The notes below the pieces were generated by a model. That model saw nothing but the letters and a program-made list of their open reading frames with translations, did no database searches and was not told the origin of the DNA. Shown piece by piece: positions 1-10,300 of a stretch of DNA of 64,000 bases (position 1 is the stretch's first letter; each line of letters opens with the position of its first letter). The DNA comes from Pleurodeles waltl. Taxonomy: Eukaryota; Chordata; Amphibia; Caudata; Salamandridae. The stretch lies in NCBI RefSeq assembly GCF_031143425.1, contig NC_090445.1, positions 814,634,317 through 814,698,316 of the forward strand, in the 5' to 3' direction. A program made the position numbers and the translations under genes.

Positions 1-2073
1 AGGGGGTGCCCCGGTTCCGGTCTGCTTGCAGGTAAGTATCCGCGTCTTCGGAGGGCAGACCAGGGGGGTTTTGTAGGGCACCGGGGGGGACACAAGCCCA
101 CACAGAAATTTCACCCTCAGCGGCGCGGGGGCGGCCGGGTGCAGTGTTAGAACAAGCGTCGGGTTCGCAATGTAAGTCAATGAGAGATCAAGGGATCTCT
201 TCAGCGCTGCAGGCAGGCAAGGGGGGGCTTCCTCGGGGAAACCTCCACTTGGGCAAGGGAGAGGGACTCCTGGGGGTCACTTCTGCAGTGAAAGTCCGGT
301 CCTTCAGGTCCTGGGGGCTGCGGGTGCAGGGTCTTTTCCAGGCGTCGGGACTTAGGTTTCAGAGAGTCACGGTCAGGGGAAGCCTCGGGATTCCCTCTGC
401 AGGCGGCGGTGTGGGGGCTCAGGGGGGACAGGTTTTGGTACTCACAGTCGAAGAGTAGTCCGGGGGTCCTCCCTGAGGTGTTAGTTCTCCACCAGCCGAG
501 TCGGGGTCGCCGGGTGCAGTGTTGCAAGTCTCACGCTTCTTGCGGGGAGATTGCAGGGTTCTTTAAAGCTGCTTCTTGAAACAAAGTTGCAGTCTTTTTG
601 GAGCAGGTCCGCTGTCCTCGGGAGTTTCTTGTCGTCGTCGAAGCAGGGCAGTCCTCAGAGGATGCAGAGGTCGCTGGTCCCTTTGGAAGGCGTCGCTGGA
701 GCAGAGTTCTTTGGAAGGCAGGAGACAGGCCGGTGAGTTTCTGGAGCCAAGGCAGTTGTTGTCTTCTGGTCTTCCTCTGCAGGGGTTTTCAGCTAGGAAG
801 TCCTTCTTCTTGTTGTTGCAGGAATCTAATTTTCTAGGGTTCAGGGTAGACCTTAAATACTAAATTTAAGGGCGTGTTTAGGTCTGGGGGGTTAGTAGCC
901 AATGGCTACTAGCCCTGAGGGTGGGTACACCCTCTTTGTGCCTCCTCCCAAGGGGAGGGGGTCACAATTCCAACCCTATTGGGGGAATCCTCCATCTGCA
1001 AGATGGAGGATTTCTAAAAGTTAGAGTCACCTCAGCTCAGGACACCTTAGGGGCTGTCCTGACTGGCCAGTGACTCCTCCTTGTTATTCTCATTATTTTC
1101 TCCGGCCTTGCCGCCAAAAGTGGGGGCCGGGGCCGGAGGGGGCGGGCAACTCCACTAGCTGGAGTGTCCTGCGGTGCTGTGACAAAGGGGTGAGCCTTTG
1201 AGGCTCACCGCCAGGTGTTACAGCTCCTGCCTGGGGGAGGTGTTAGCATCTCCACCCAGTGCAGGCTTTGTTACTGGCCTCAGAGTGACAAAGGCACTCT
1301 CCCCATGGGGCCAGCAACATGTCTCTAGTGTGGCAGGCTGCTGGAACTAGTCAGCCTACACAGACAGTCGGTTAAGTTTCAGGGGGCACCTCCAAGGTGC
1401 CCTTTGGGGTGTATTTTGCAATAAAATGTACACTAGCATCAGTGTGCATTTATTGTGCTGAGAAGTTTGATACCAAACTTCCCAGTTTTCAGTGTAGCCA
1501 TTATGGTGCTGTGGAGTTCGTGTTTGACAAACTCCCAGACCATATACTCTTATGGCTACCCTGCACTTACAATGTCTAAGGTTTTGTTTAGACACTGTAG
1601 GGGTACCATGCTCATGCACTGGTACCCTCACCTATGGTATAGTGCACCCTGCCTTAGGGCTGTAAGGCCTGCTAGAGGGGTGACTGACCTATACTTGCAT
1701 AGGCAGTGAGAGGCTGGCATGGCACCCTGAGGGGAGTGCCATGTCGACTTACTCGTTTTGTTCTCACTAGCACACACAAGCTGGCAAGCAGTGTGTCTGT
1801 GCTGAGTGAGAGGTCTCCAGGGTGGCATAAGACATGCTGCAGCCCTTAGAGACCTTCCTTGGCATCAGGGCCCTTGGTACTAGAAGTACCAGTTACAAGG
1901 GACTTATCTGCATGCCAGGGTCTGCCAATTGTGGATACAAAAGTACAGGTTAGGGAAAGAACACTGGTGCTGGGGCCTGGTTAGCAGGCCTCAGCACACT
2001 TTCAATTGTAAACATAGCATCAGCAAAGGCAAAAAGTCAGGGGGCAACCATGCCAAGGAGGCATTTCCTTACA
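1..2073 (-). mobile_element. Long LTR of an LTR retrotransposon, left part outside window
   Basis: Read on the minus strand, the block begins TGTAAGGAAATGCC at 2073 and runs to the window edge without a second terminus, so at least 2 kb of LTR is present. Its first bases resemble the LTR start at 25771 (minus), which also opens TGT(A/G)AG and soon reaches a GGTTACCCCC-like stretch, so the two LTR families look related. A weak TATA-like stretch lies near 851-864 on the minus strand, and a GC-rich stretch follows it. No long coding frame is present. To its right the retroviral pol starts abruptly, so this LTR probably inserted into ERV1. It could be a solo LTR or the 5' LTR of an element extending left; the window cannot decide. 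Confidence 0.7.
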
Positions 2074-2757
2074 CCAATGTATTTGTCAAAGGGCAGATTT
2101 CCATCAGAATTTTCGTCTCTTCCTAATACTCTTTGGGCTACTGGACCTAATGATGTAGGTCTTTTGGAAATTCAGCCATATGTGATAACATTAAAAGCCA
2201 ATGTTAAAATGCCACGTATTCCCCAATACAAGATCTCTAGTGAAGGGGAAAAAGCGTTGATGGCAATTATTTGTGATCTGATTGAGAAGGATGTAATTGA
2301 AGAGACAAGAGGCAACGTTTGCAATAGTCCTGTTTTGCCTGTCTTGAAGCATACTGACCCTACTCAGCCACCTGTTTATAGGTTTGTAATTGATCTTAGA
2401 CATGTGAACAAAATAGTTGTGCCACAGTTTCCAGTCGTCCCCGATATCACTGCATTGTTGACAATGATTCCGGCTTCAGCCACTTGGTTCTCAGTAATAG
2501 ACCTGAAGAATGCTTTCTTCAGCATCCCTATTGCAGAAGAGAGCAGGGACATTTTTGGCTTCAATTTGGGAGGACGAAGCTTCAGATTTAAGAGAGCTCC
2601 TCAAGGCTATTGTGAAAGTCCATCCATCTATAGTCAGGCTTTGAAAGCACAACTTGACACTCTTATGTTACCTGATGGCGCCACTCTCATTCAATATGTC
2701 GATGATTTGCTAGTTGCCGCAGATACAGATACTGTCATTATTGCGTCATTTGTCTGA
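2074..2757 (+). pseudogene. pol: ERV1 pol, reverse transcriptase fingers/palm, truncated
   Basis: Open for about 228 codons from the LTR junction. The N-terminal part of a retroviral reverse transcriptase is visible: a conserved FVIDLRHVN stretch near 2383-2409, DLKNAFFSIP near 2502-2531, APQGY near 2597, and the YVDDLL active site near 2695-2712. The upstream ATG at 2050 lies in the LTR and is not a native start. The frame closes at 2757, while the continuing pol frame is already open from 2714. An indel in the overlap, just after the active site, therefore separates the two halves. The polymerase would not be made as one chain from this copy. Confidence 0.85.
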
Positions 2758-5455
2758 TTTACACCACAAAGTGTCCCTTTCAAAATTACAGTATTGTCAA
2801 AAAGAAGTGACCTATTTAGGTCATCTCTTTTCGAAGGAGGGAAGGCAACTGACCCCAGAGAGAATCAGGGCTGTTGCAGCAATGAGTGTTCCAAGAACAC
2901 AAAGAGAAGTGCGTGCTTTCTTTGGTATTACATCATATTGCAGACAATGGATACCTAATTTTTCGTTAATAGCCAAACCCTTGGTGGCATTAACTTGTAA
3001 AGATATACCAAATCCCGTCCCATGGTCTGAAGATTGTCAGAAAAGTTTTGTCGAATTACGTGATGCATTATGTTCAGCTCCTGTGTTGGGTACCCCTAAC
3101 TACAGCAAGCCTTTTACATTGTATGTCCATGAGAAAGTAGGTTGTGCGTTAGCAGTTTTGACACAACAGTTTGGAGACAGGGAGCGTCCATGCGCCTATT
3201 TCTCTTCAACCTTAGACCCAGTAGCTAAGGCACTACCGAGCTGCTTAAGAGCGGCAGCGGCAGCTGCTGTTTCTATCCGACAGTCTGCTGGTTTAGTGAT
3301 GAATAACACATTAATCGTAATGGTTCCACATGCAGTGGACACGTTGTTAAACAGAACCAAGACACAGCATTTAACTAGTGCTCGATTGTCAGGTTACGAG
3401 TTGACATTGTTAGCAAGCCATGTACATATAAAAAGATGCACTACACTTAACCCAGCTACGTTATTGCCAATTGTGACGGAGTTAGATACTTCTGAACAAC
3501 ATGATTGTCTCCGTAGAACAGAAGAGGAAACGAAAGGGAGAATAGACCTTCTGGACACTCCCATTGCAAAGAGTGATGGTACTTTGTGGGTGGATGGTTC
3601 GTGCTTTAAGCTCCCGAATGGTGACACGACTGCGGCGTATGCTGTGACAACTTTGGGTACGATTGTTGAAGCTGCACGTATCCCACATAATTCAGCCCAA
3701 GCAGCTGAGTTAATAGCCCTAACAAGAGCATGTACAGTATCAAAAGGAATGAAAGTGACTATCTATACCGATAGCCAATATGCGTTTGGTGTGGCCCATA
3801 GTTTTGGGCGTTTGTGGAAGGAACGTGGGTTCCTGACCTCGCATGGAACTAAAATACAGCATGGTCAGTTGGTAAATGAGCTCCTTGATTCACTTACTTT
3901 ACCGTTGCAAGTTGCGATTGTGAAGTGTAGCGCACATAAAAAGGTGACTGATGATGTTGGTCGTGGGAATGCATTTGCTGACGAGGTCGCAAAAGAAACG
4001 GCAAGGAATGTGATGAGCCGAATGTATGTCGCGGGCCCTGCAAGATGGATTGGTGATGTTGGAATGTGTGAAGACACGATAGAAAGCGTGAAATTGATTC
4101 AAGCTGAAGCCACAGAGAGAGAATTGAGTGTGTGGAGAGAAAGTACGGGTAAATTGGATGCGAATGGTTGTTGGGTCGAGTTGTCAGAACATCAGAGATG
4201 GTTGCTACCCGATTCGTATGTGCTTGCAGTAGTTACAATGGCTCATGGAATGGCTCACATCAGTGTGAAAGGAATTTGTAAGTTGTTGGCCCCAGTATGG
4301 CAAAATGCAGGAATTCCCAAGTGCGCAGAAAATGTAGTTAAAAATTGCATGGTATGCCTGAAACACAACCCTGGTAGAGGAACCCCAACTCCAGCTGGTC
4401 ATTTCGCACCTCCTACGTATCCGTTTGAGGTTTTGCAGCTAGATTTCATCCACATGGAGAGGTGCAACAACTTAAAATATGTACTCGTTGTTGTTTGTGC
4501 CTTTTCAAGATGGGTGGAAGCCTATCCCCTAAAAGACAATACTGCGCTATCCACAGCCAAAGCCCTTGTGAAAGAGTTCTTCCCTAAGTTCGGAATGCCG
4601 AGAATGATCTGGAGTGACAATGGAAGTGAATTTGTGGGTCAAGTGATGAAGAAAGTATGCGAAGGGCTAGGCATCAACCAAAAGTTTCACGCTGCAAATC
4701 ACCCCCAATCAGCTGGATTAGTGGAGTGCTATAACGGCACTCTAAAGCTAAAATTGGCCAAGATACAAGCGAGCTCTGGTCTCAAATGGCCTGACGCTCT
4801 ACCCTTAGCACTCCTATCAACCAGAATGACTGTGCATTCACGAGTGAAACTTAGTCCTTACGAAATAGACTTTGGCCGCCCGGCCAATATATGGGGAGTG
4901 CCTAGGCCCAAGAAGTTTAGCGAGATAGAGCATCCTGTCTTGCTTGACTATCTGTATGAATTGACGGCTAAATTGCGTGTCTTACATCAACAGGTCCATG
5001 ACACCTTGCCTCCGGTCTCTGAATCTCCAGGTCATCCCATTGAGCCTGGATCCTGGGTTTTAATAAAGAACTTTCAGCGAACCAAAAACGAGCAGCCCAG
5101 GTGGACCGGACCGCACCTCGTTCTTCTCTCCACAAGATCAGCTGTTCGAGTAGAAGGGAAGAAACACTGGATCCATGGCACCCATTGCAAAAGGGTACCC
5201 CTACCTCTGCCATGTGACCGGTGGGTCCAGGAAGGTGTCGCCGACTCAGAGACTGAAACCGTGCCACGTTTTCTGCCTTTCAGCGATGCACGAATAAAAG
5301 GAACACTCACTGAGAAAGAAAGTGATGACATTTTACAATCAGCAGTATCACCGTCAGTCCGATTGGACACTACAGAACCTGAACTCCTTTTTCAGGACCA
5401 CACGATACCTGGGACTAACCGTTATAATCTACGACCAAGAATAAAGGACAAATAA
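2714..5455 (+). CDS. pol: ERV1 pol: RT connection, RNase H and integrase
   Basis: An open frame of 913 codons; the ATG at 2714 is probably not a real start, since the frame continues the RT after a frameshift. In order: RT thumb/connection (residues 1-280); RNase H with a DGS motif near 292 and TDSQ near 352; integrase zinc-binding region with HxxxH near 510 and CxxC near 545; integrase core with Asp577, Asp635 and Glu671. The last two are separated by 35 residues, the DX35E spacing of active integrases. A GPY-like segment (WTGPHLV) lies near 797, followed by a variable tail. In a virus this region degrades RNA in hybrids and joins viral DNA to the host chromosome. It would need suppression or a splice to be expressed here. 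Confidence 0.9.
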   Translation: MPQIQILSLLRHLSDLHHKVSLSKLQYCQKEVTYLGHLFSKEGRQLTPERIRAVAAMSVPRTQREVRAFFGITSYCRQWIPNFSLIAKPLVALTCKDIPNPVPWSEDCQKSFVELRDALCSAPVLGTPNYSKPFTLYVHEKVGCALAVLTQQFGDRERPCAYFSSTLDPVAKALPSCLRAAAAAAVSIRQSAGLVMNNTLIVMVPHAVDTLLNRTKTQHLTSARLSGYELTLLASHVHIKRCTTLNPATLLPIVTELDTSEQHDCLRRTEEETKGRIDLLDTPIAKSDGTLWVDGSCFKLPNGDTTAAYAVTTLGTIVEAARIPHNSAQAAELIALTRACTVSKGMKVTIYTDSQYAFGVAHSFGRLWKERGFLTSHGTKIQHGQLVNELLDSLTLPLQVAIVKCSAHKKVTDDVGRGNAFADEVAKETARNVMSRMYVAGPARWIGDVGMCEDTIESVKLIQAEATERELSVWRESTGKLDANGCWVELSEHQRWLLPDSYVLAVVTMAHGMAHISVKGICKLLAPVWQNAGIPKCAENVVKNCMVCLKHNPGRGTPTPAGHFAPPTYPFEVLQLDFIHMERCNNLKYVLVVVCAFSRWVEAYPLKDNTALSTAKALVKEFFPKFGMPRMIWSDNGSEFVGQVMKKVCEGLGINQKFHAANHPQSAGLVECYNGTLKLKLAKIQASSGLKWPDALPLALLSTRMTVHSRVKLSPYEIDFGRPANIWGVPRPKKFSEIEHPVLLDYLYELTAKLRVLHQQVHDTLPPVSESPGHPIEPGSWVLIKNFQRTKNEQPRWTGPHLVLLSTRSAVRVEGKKHWIHGTHCKRVPLPLPCDRWVQEGVADSETETVPRFLPFSDARIKGTLTEKESDDILQSAVSPSVRLDTTEPELLFQDHTIPGTNRYNLRPRIKDK

Positions 5456-5702
5456 AACAGTTTACTTTTCTTCTCTTTAGCAAAGTTCTCCAATATGGAA
5501 AATTATTTTTGAATGACTTTTTGCTTTTTGTATTTTTTGAACCTCCATCCGGGTTCAGCTGTAGGATCGTGGCTGAAAAGACTTAGGGGGGTAGCCTGTG
5601 GACACAAGGTCTACAGGTCTGGTTTGTTCTAGGGCGGCCTGGAACATTCAGAACACTCCTAAGTGAAGTAAACCAACCGCCACGAGCGGCAACGGTTAGA
5701 GG
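5456..5702 (+). promoter_or_regulatory. pol-env interval with candidate env splice acceptor
   Basis: This 247-base gap has no coding frame. A pyrimidine-rich run ending in AG (TTACTTTTCTTCTCTTTAG, ending at 5480) is a good candidate acceptor for a spliced env mRNA, and the env ATG follows 223 bases later. The matching donor would lie in the missing 5' leader. Functional use is inferred. Confidence 0.4.
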
Positions 5703-7211
5703 ATGGAATCTTTCCAAAATGGAGAACATGTTGAAAGACTGAGTTTCAAGAAGAGAATATGTGAAACGATAACCAGGAAACGTTTTTTGCTGCTGTGCAT
5801 TTTTATGTTATTTAGTATACTTATGTTTTTTATAGGATATATTTTATTCTGTTTTAATGTGATATTGGCACCCACTACCTCGTCTGCACCTCCTCCTTCC
5901 ACTGTTTCCCCACATTCTTTTCAACTCCTCCCTAAACATGAATCTGCTAGGAGACTAGAGTTCATGAATAACTCCTTCATCCAGCTTTTGCACCAACACC
6001 AACTAGTGATAAATACAACTAACTGTTGGGTGTGTGGCCTTATGCCTCACACAGCAGATAAAGGTATCCCTTATCTGATCCTGCCTTTCAGCCACAATGG
6101 TTCCGTGTGGGCATTCAGAACGATATTCATCTATGCACACTACCCCCTACGTTTTGCGGAAGACAACCCTAAGAAAAATGCTTTAGTTAAAGGTATCATA
6201 GACATGATGAAGGACAATATCTCCTACGAGACTATCCCCAGAGATGAGACGATGGCATATATAGGATGGAACATGACCGGATATGAAGCCACAATGAATG
6301 AGAAACAGCAAGCTAAGATATCTTCCTTGATTTGGGTTGTACCCCATCAGGGTCACCTGTGTCTGCAAGGTACTGGCAAGAATCCCAGAGCTCAGCTAGG
6401 GGAAAGCGTCTGCACTGAGACATATGTCTTCGCATCTCAGACCTCCCCTCCGCTCTTGGCAGCTAAGGGCACCTATTTCATCTGCCATGATAGAGCCTTT
6501 ACATGGTTGCCCCCTGACTTTTCGGGCACATGCTTCGTTTCGTTCCTGTTGCCCCCTACCTACACAGCAGCGGCAGATTACCACAAGACAAGGATAGTTA
6601 GAGGCGTCTTCAGTGAAGAAGACACTGCAGGACAAGAATTTGGGGACTTCGTAAAGGGTTTTCTGCCGTTCTGGGGACAAATAAGCAACAGCAGGAGCAT
6701 AAGGCAATTGATAAGAGTGGTTGAATCCACCGTGGCTGAAACCGCTGGTGCCCTTGGTAACTTGACTGCTGAGCTCCAGTCGGATCGTCTTATGACCCTT
6801 CAGAACAGGGTCGCATTAGATGTCATCCTTGCAGACCGGGGTGGAGTATGTACATTGATCCAGTCGAGTTGCTGTGTTTTTGTCCCAGATAACGCTCCAA
6901 CAGTATACCAGGCCATCTCCAAACTGCATAGAATTTCCGAATCTATTCATTTAGATAAAGGAGATTGGTCATTAATGGGATGGCTCTGGGAACTGATATC
7001 AGCATGGGGATGGAAGATTCTGATGGTCATTGGGATGATCTTGGCCATTCTTTTTCTGTTCTGTCTATGCGTGCAGTGTGCTCCTGCGATATGTGGCCTC
7101 TGTGTTACATCATGCATAAGGAAACCTGCACCAAGAGATGAGCTAAATACTAGGATGATGTTACAGCAACATCTCAACGACTTTAGAAACATAGACCTGG
7201 ACTCAGATTAG
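5703..7211 (+). CDS. env: ERV1 envelope glycoprotein, intact 502-codon frame
   Basis: A retroviral Env with no interruption. Residues 29-55 form a hydrophobic N-terminal segment (long leader or signal anchor). A CWVC motif at 108-111 matches the CxxC of gamma-type surface subunits. Six N-x-S/T sites are visible (near 90, 104, 132, 172, 190 and 353). RIVR at 297-300 is a minimal furin-type site that would separate the surface and transmembrane subunits. The ectodomain has Cys383-x6-Cys390-Cys391, the disulfide motif of gamma-type transmembrane subunits. A membrane helix at about 437-460 precedes a Cys-rich stretch and a tail of about 30 residues. The mature protein would sit in the envelope or plasma membrane. 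Whether the locus is transcribed cannot be told from sequence. Confidence 0.9.
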   Translation: MESFQNGEHVERLSFKKRICETITRKRFLLLCIFMLFSILMFFIGYILFCFNVILAPTTSSAPPPSTVSPHSFQLLPKHESARRLEFMNNSFIQLLHQHQLVINTTNCWVCGLMPHTADKGIPYLILPFSHNGSVWAFRTIFIYAHYPLRFAEDNPKKNALVKGIIDMMKDNISYETIPRDETMAYIGWNMTGYEATMNEKQQAKISSLIWVVPHQGHLCLQGTGKNPRAQLGESVCTETYVFASQTSPPLLAAKGTYFICHDRAFTWLPPDFSGTCFVSFLLPPTYTAAADYHKTRIVRGVFSEEDTAGQEFGDFVKGFLPFWGQISNSRSIRQLIRVVESTVAETAGALGNLTAELQSDRLMTLQNRVALDVILADRGGVCTLIQSSCCVFVPDNAPTVYQAISKLHRISESIHLDKGDWSLMGWLWELISAWGWKILMVIGMILAILFLFCLCVQCAPAICGLCVTSCIRKPAPRDELNTRMMLQQHLNDFRNIDLDSD

Positions 7212-7692
7212 CATGAGAATAGGTTTATTACCTATGTAAAGGCAAAAGGAGGGTTTGTGGTTCTAAAAATTCTGGACCCATGTAATTTACTTTGCCACAA
7301 CAGTACGATTTTAGTATCAAAAGACCGATAATGACTAGTACACTAAGCATGAGCATTTTCGTTCAATTCCAGCAGCGTTTTCACCTCGAAATCGCCATTT
7401 TCGTCCTGCACTCGTGAATCCCATTTTTTAAAGTTGCCCTCACATAGGCTTATAATACAGTCGGATTTGATTCCAAGGACACGTACACCTTGATTGACTT
7501 TTCTCTGACCTGGGCAAGCTGGAACCATTGTCTCAGGCCAAACCTGTTTGGTCAGTCCCTCTCCCAGTGGCTGAATCAGATAGCATCAAGGCACACCATG
7601 CCATAAAACCCTTATTATCGCTCACACACCCTGCCTAATCTTACTCCCACCTGCACCTGCTCTTTTCTTCTTCTTACTTTACGAGGGGGAGG
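7212..7692 (+). other. ERV1 3' untranslated region and polypurine tract
   Basis: No coding frame of note between env and the LTR. A purine run (GAGGGGGAGG, 7683-7692) immediately precedes a TG dinucleotide and is the likely primer site for plus-strand DNA synthesis. It fixes the probable LTR start at 7693. Confidence 0.5.
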
Positions 7693-8117
7693 TGCCCGTT
7701 TTTATTGGGGGTCCACACTTATCTGATGTGAAATTCTAGGCCTTGCCGGGTAATTTATTATGGGTTGGATGACATGAAATATGAGGTTTCATCATGACAC
7801 TGTTTTTTTCCTTTGTATTGAAGACATGTGAATGACCAACCAAAATGTCAAGAATGTTTGCCTGAAGCTTAAAAAACTGTATATAAGGAAACCTGATTTT
7901 GCATTGACACACAGTCTCCTGAGAACATACAAGTTGTGCTGTTGTACTTCTAGGACGCCTGTCAATTGGTTGCAGCCAATAAATTCGATCTTTGACTTCA
8001 CCTAGAAGACTCTGAGTTTCTGTAGTCTGAATCAGGAAAGTACCCGAGGTCTTTGGGTGTACCCTGGCCCCGCTGGGTTACCGGATCAGTACCGGTTCTG
8101 AAAAACCCAGTACCTCA
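7693..8117 (+). repeat. Probable ERV1 3' LTR
   Basis: About 425 bases. Starts TGCCCG after the polypurine tract. A TATA box (TATATAAGG, 7880-7888) and a poly(A) signal (AATAAA, 7978-7983) lie 90 bases apart, the usual layout of U3-R. The 3' boundary at CA (8117) is a guess, set by the start of recognisable L1 coding sequence from about 8122. No second LTR is in the window to confirm the ends. Confidence 0.5.
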
Positions 8118-9320
8118 GGACTAGTGGTGCCGATATGCTCCACTATCATTGGGCAGCTCACTTAAGTGTAATAAACAAATGGGTCTTTGCGACGCGGGAT
8201 GACCCGGCATATCGGGTGGACAAAGAGACCGTACTCCTCTTTGGAATAGCACAGAACTGCGCGAGGTCGGGAAATTACACGGTTGTAGACAATGGAGACT
8301 GATTGGAATTGAGTATCTAGGGGACATTTGGTGACAAGGGCCGCTGGTGTCTTTTAACAGATCTGGCAGAGGAGTATGAGTTGACTCGCTCAGAGCAGTT
8401 TTGATATATGCAACTGAAGCATGGCTTGAGGTGTCATGTCCCTGAGGGGGAGCAACTCCCCAAGTCGGCGCCACTGGAGTATAGACTCCTACTGGAGCCA
8501 ATGCCTGATAAAGTTACCTCTCTAATATATGCAAAATTATTTAATAACTCATCCGACATGCTACAGCACCTCCGAATAGCGTGGGAGAGTAACATAGGAT
8601 TGATAGAAGAAGATGACTGGACGGAGGCCATTCAGAGCCCCAGGGAGTTTGCCATTAGGGCTCGATTTCGGTTAATACAATTAAGAATCCTACACAGGGC
8701 ATACTACTCAAGAACTCTTGCATGAGTTGGGGTGGAGTGCAACTGAGTTTTGTGTCAGGGGCTGTGGTATGACTGGGTCATTTTTTTCATATTATATGGG
8801 CATGTCCACGGCCACAGGAATTCTGGAGGGAGATTACGCAAATTATTTCCAAGGTGATGGGTTTACAAATCCCGTTAGAACCCAGATGGCTCTTGCTGCT
8901 TATTACAGGGGAACACACACGGAACATGGCAAGATTGTGGGGGTGGTCGGACACCTGGGGTTCCCGAATGGAAGAAAGATCTGGACTGGTGCCAAAGGGC
9001 TGAGAGGGTGGTATATCAGAGTCAGGGCTATCCCAGAAAGTATGATAAAGTATGGTCGCAATGGTTGTCATTTAGAGACTCTGAAGATTAATAGAAGAAG
9101 AGGGGTGGAGAGGACCCAAATGTGGGTGTGAGAGGGGGGAGGTGGGGTCAGCAAGTTTCCAGGATTTTGTCCAACTGTCTTATGTATTTCTGCAGTTTCA
9201 CACTGTTCTATTTGCAATGAAAACAAGAATATTGGCTATAATAAACATATTCTGCAGTATCCACTGCATGCATTGTACATTGAGCTTTGTTTCAATAAAA
9301 AGAGATAAAGAAAACAATAA
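8118..9320 (+). pseudogene. L1-type LINE, 3' end of ORF2 and 3' UTR
   Basis: From 8122 one frame encodes the end of an L1 ORF2 up to a stop near 8308. Further pieces in shifted frames follow (8408-8725, then about 8718-8900), with a Cys-rich segment and a PLEYRLLLEPMP-like stretch typical of the region downstream of the reverse transcriptase. The element ends with a short A-rich 3' tail containing CAATAAAAAGAGATAAAG near 9293-9312. Everything upstream of the ORF2 C-terminal third is missing. Several stops and frameshifts make it dead. ERV1 ends against its left side, so the rest of the L1 may lie beyond the ERV. Confidence 0.7.
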
Positions 9321-10300
9321 TTACACTAGTGTGTTTCCACCTTAAAGAGACTGTTCCGGCTTTTCCAATTTTTTTGTCTTCTTTTCTTTTTTGTTGGATG
9401 CATTGGAAGCTAACGAAGAGACAGCAGAACCGCTGCCCGATGAGAAGATCACTAGAAAGAGGATTGCTGGGATGAGGACGAAGAGTGAAGCAGGATGGGA
9501 ACCGCTCCGAGAGAGCCTGTAGTGCAGCGGAGAACAGAGGACTCTGGATGCGAAGGATTCAGAAAGCAGAAGTGAGCGGGAATTCCTGAATGACAAGCAG
9601 TCATTCAGGGTGCAGCACACAGCCTTAAAGGGATATGTGCTCCATCCTCTTAAAGGGACCAAGCCGTCAGAGCGCTGCTCACGCAAGGCCCCTGACAGAT
9701 AGGAAGAGGGGGTCAAGCGCCAACATTTCATCCATTTTCCAGGTATATAAAAGGGCGTTTGGATGGTTCCATTTGTACTTTGTTTCATGAATGAGCACAG
9801 AGTTCATAGTTGTCAGTTTTTACTTCCTTGAATTTGCAGTGGCTTAGCAGCAGGGCTTAGTGTCCTCCTGACATCTGGATGAGCATCTGTGGCATCCCAT
9901 ACACATTTCTCCTTTGGCCCACCGTTGATTGTGATCTCAAGCAATAGCTACATTTATGTATGATCTTTTCACATCTAATTTTCAGGAGGGTCAATTTTTG
10001 GCAAGATATGCACCATAGATGGTCACACTGCAATGTGATACTACATATGGAAAATGGTAAATAAGTCCCAAACTAGGGACGAATACTTTCCTAGGATTTA
10101 AAAGGACTTATTTGGACAGACTGAATGGATTTTAATGGCTATGGTAGGCTGTGGGACAAACTAAGTCTAGGCTGATACTATTTGGAATTGTTGCTGTTGT
10201 TGCTTTCCTATTGGACTGTCCCATTTGATGGACTCTCCAGATATTTCCACTTAGACAAGGAAGACTCATCTGGGTAAGGTTAGCCTGTTTGTCCTTCGTT
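9321..10300. other. Non-coding repeat region with a TATA-like promoter motif
   Basis: No supportable gene. A strong TATA match (TATATAAAAGGGC, 9744-9756, plus strand) lies in a GC-mixed block (9400-9760) that looks like the promoter part of an unidentified LTR or other retroelement. The open frame on the opposite strand (9342-9788) has no recognisable domain and I do not call it a gene. Confidence 0.35.

Larger units (their letters stand above)
2074..8117 (+). mobile_element. ERV1: class I endogenous retrovirus, 5'-truncated
   Basis: Order of parts: reverse transcriptase (2074-2757), rest of pol with RNase H and integrase (2714-5455), env (5703-7211), polypurine tract (7683-7692) and probable 3' LTR (7693 to about 8117). 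Gag, protease and 5' LTR are missing, because the block begins inside pol at the LTR junction at 2073. Class I (gamma/epsilon-like) is inferred from the pol order, the GPY-type integrase tail and an Env with CxxC and Cx6CC motifs. The frames are much better kept than those of ERV2, so this copy is the younger of the two. To the right it abuts L1 sequence, suggesting it landed in an older L1. Confidence 0.8.

Noticed and set aside
28..37. Perfect splice donor GCAGGTAAGT on the plus strand
   Set aside because: It lies antisense within an LTR, and no exon can be defined on either side.
9342..9788. 148-codon minus-strand frame as a gene
   Set aside because: Low-complexity Lys-rich end, no domain, and it runs against a TATA-bearing block that looks like retroelement promoter sequence.
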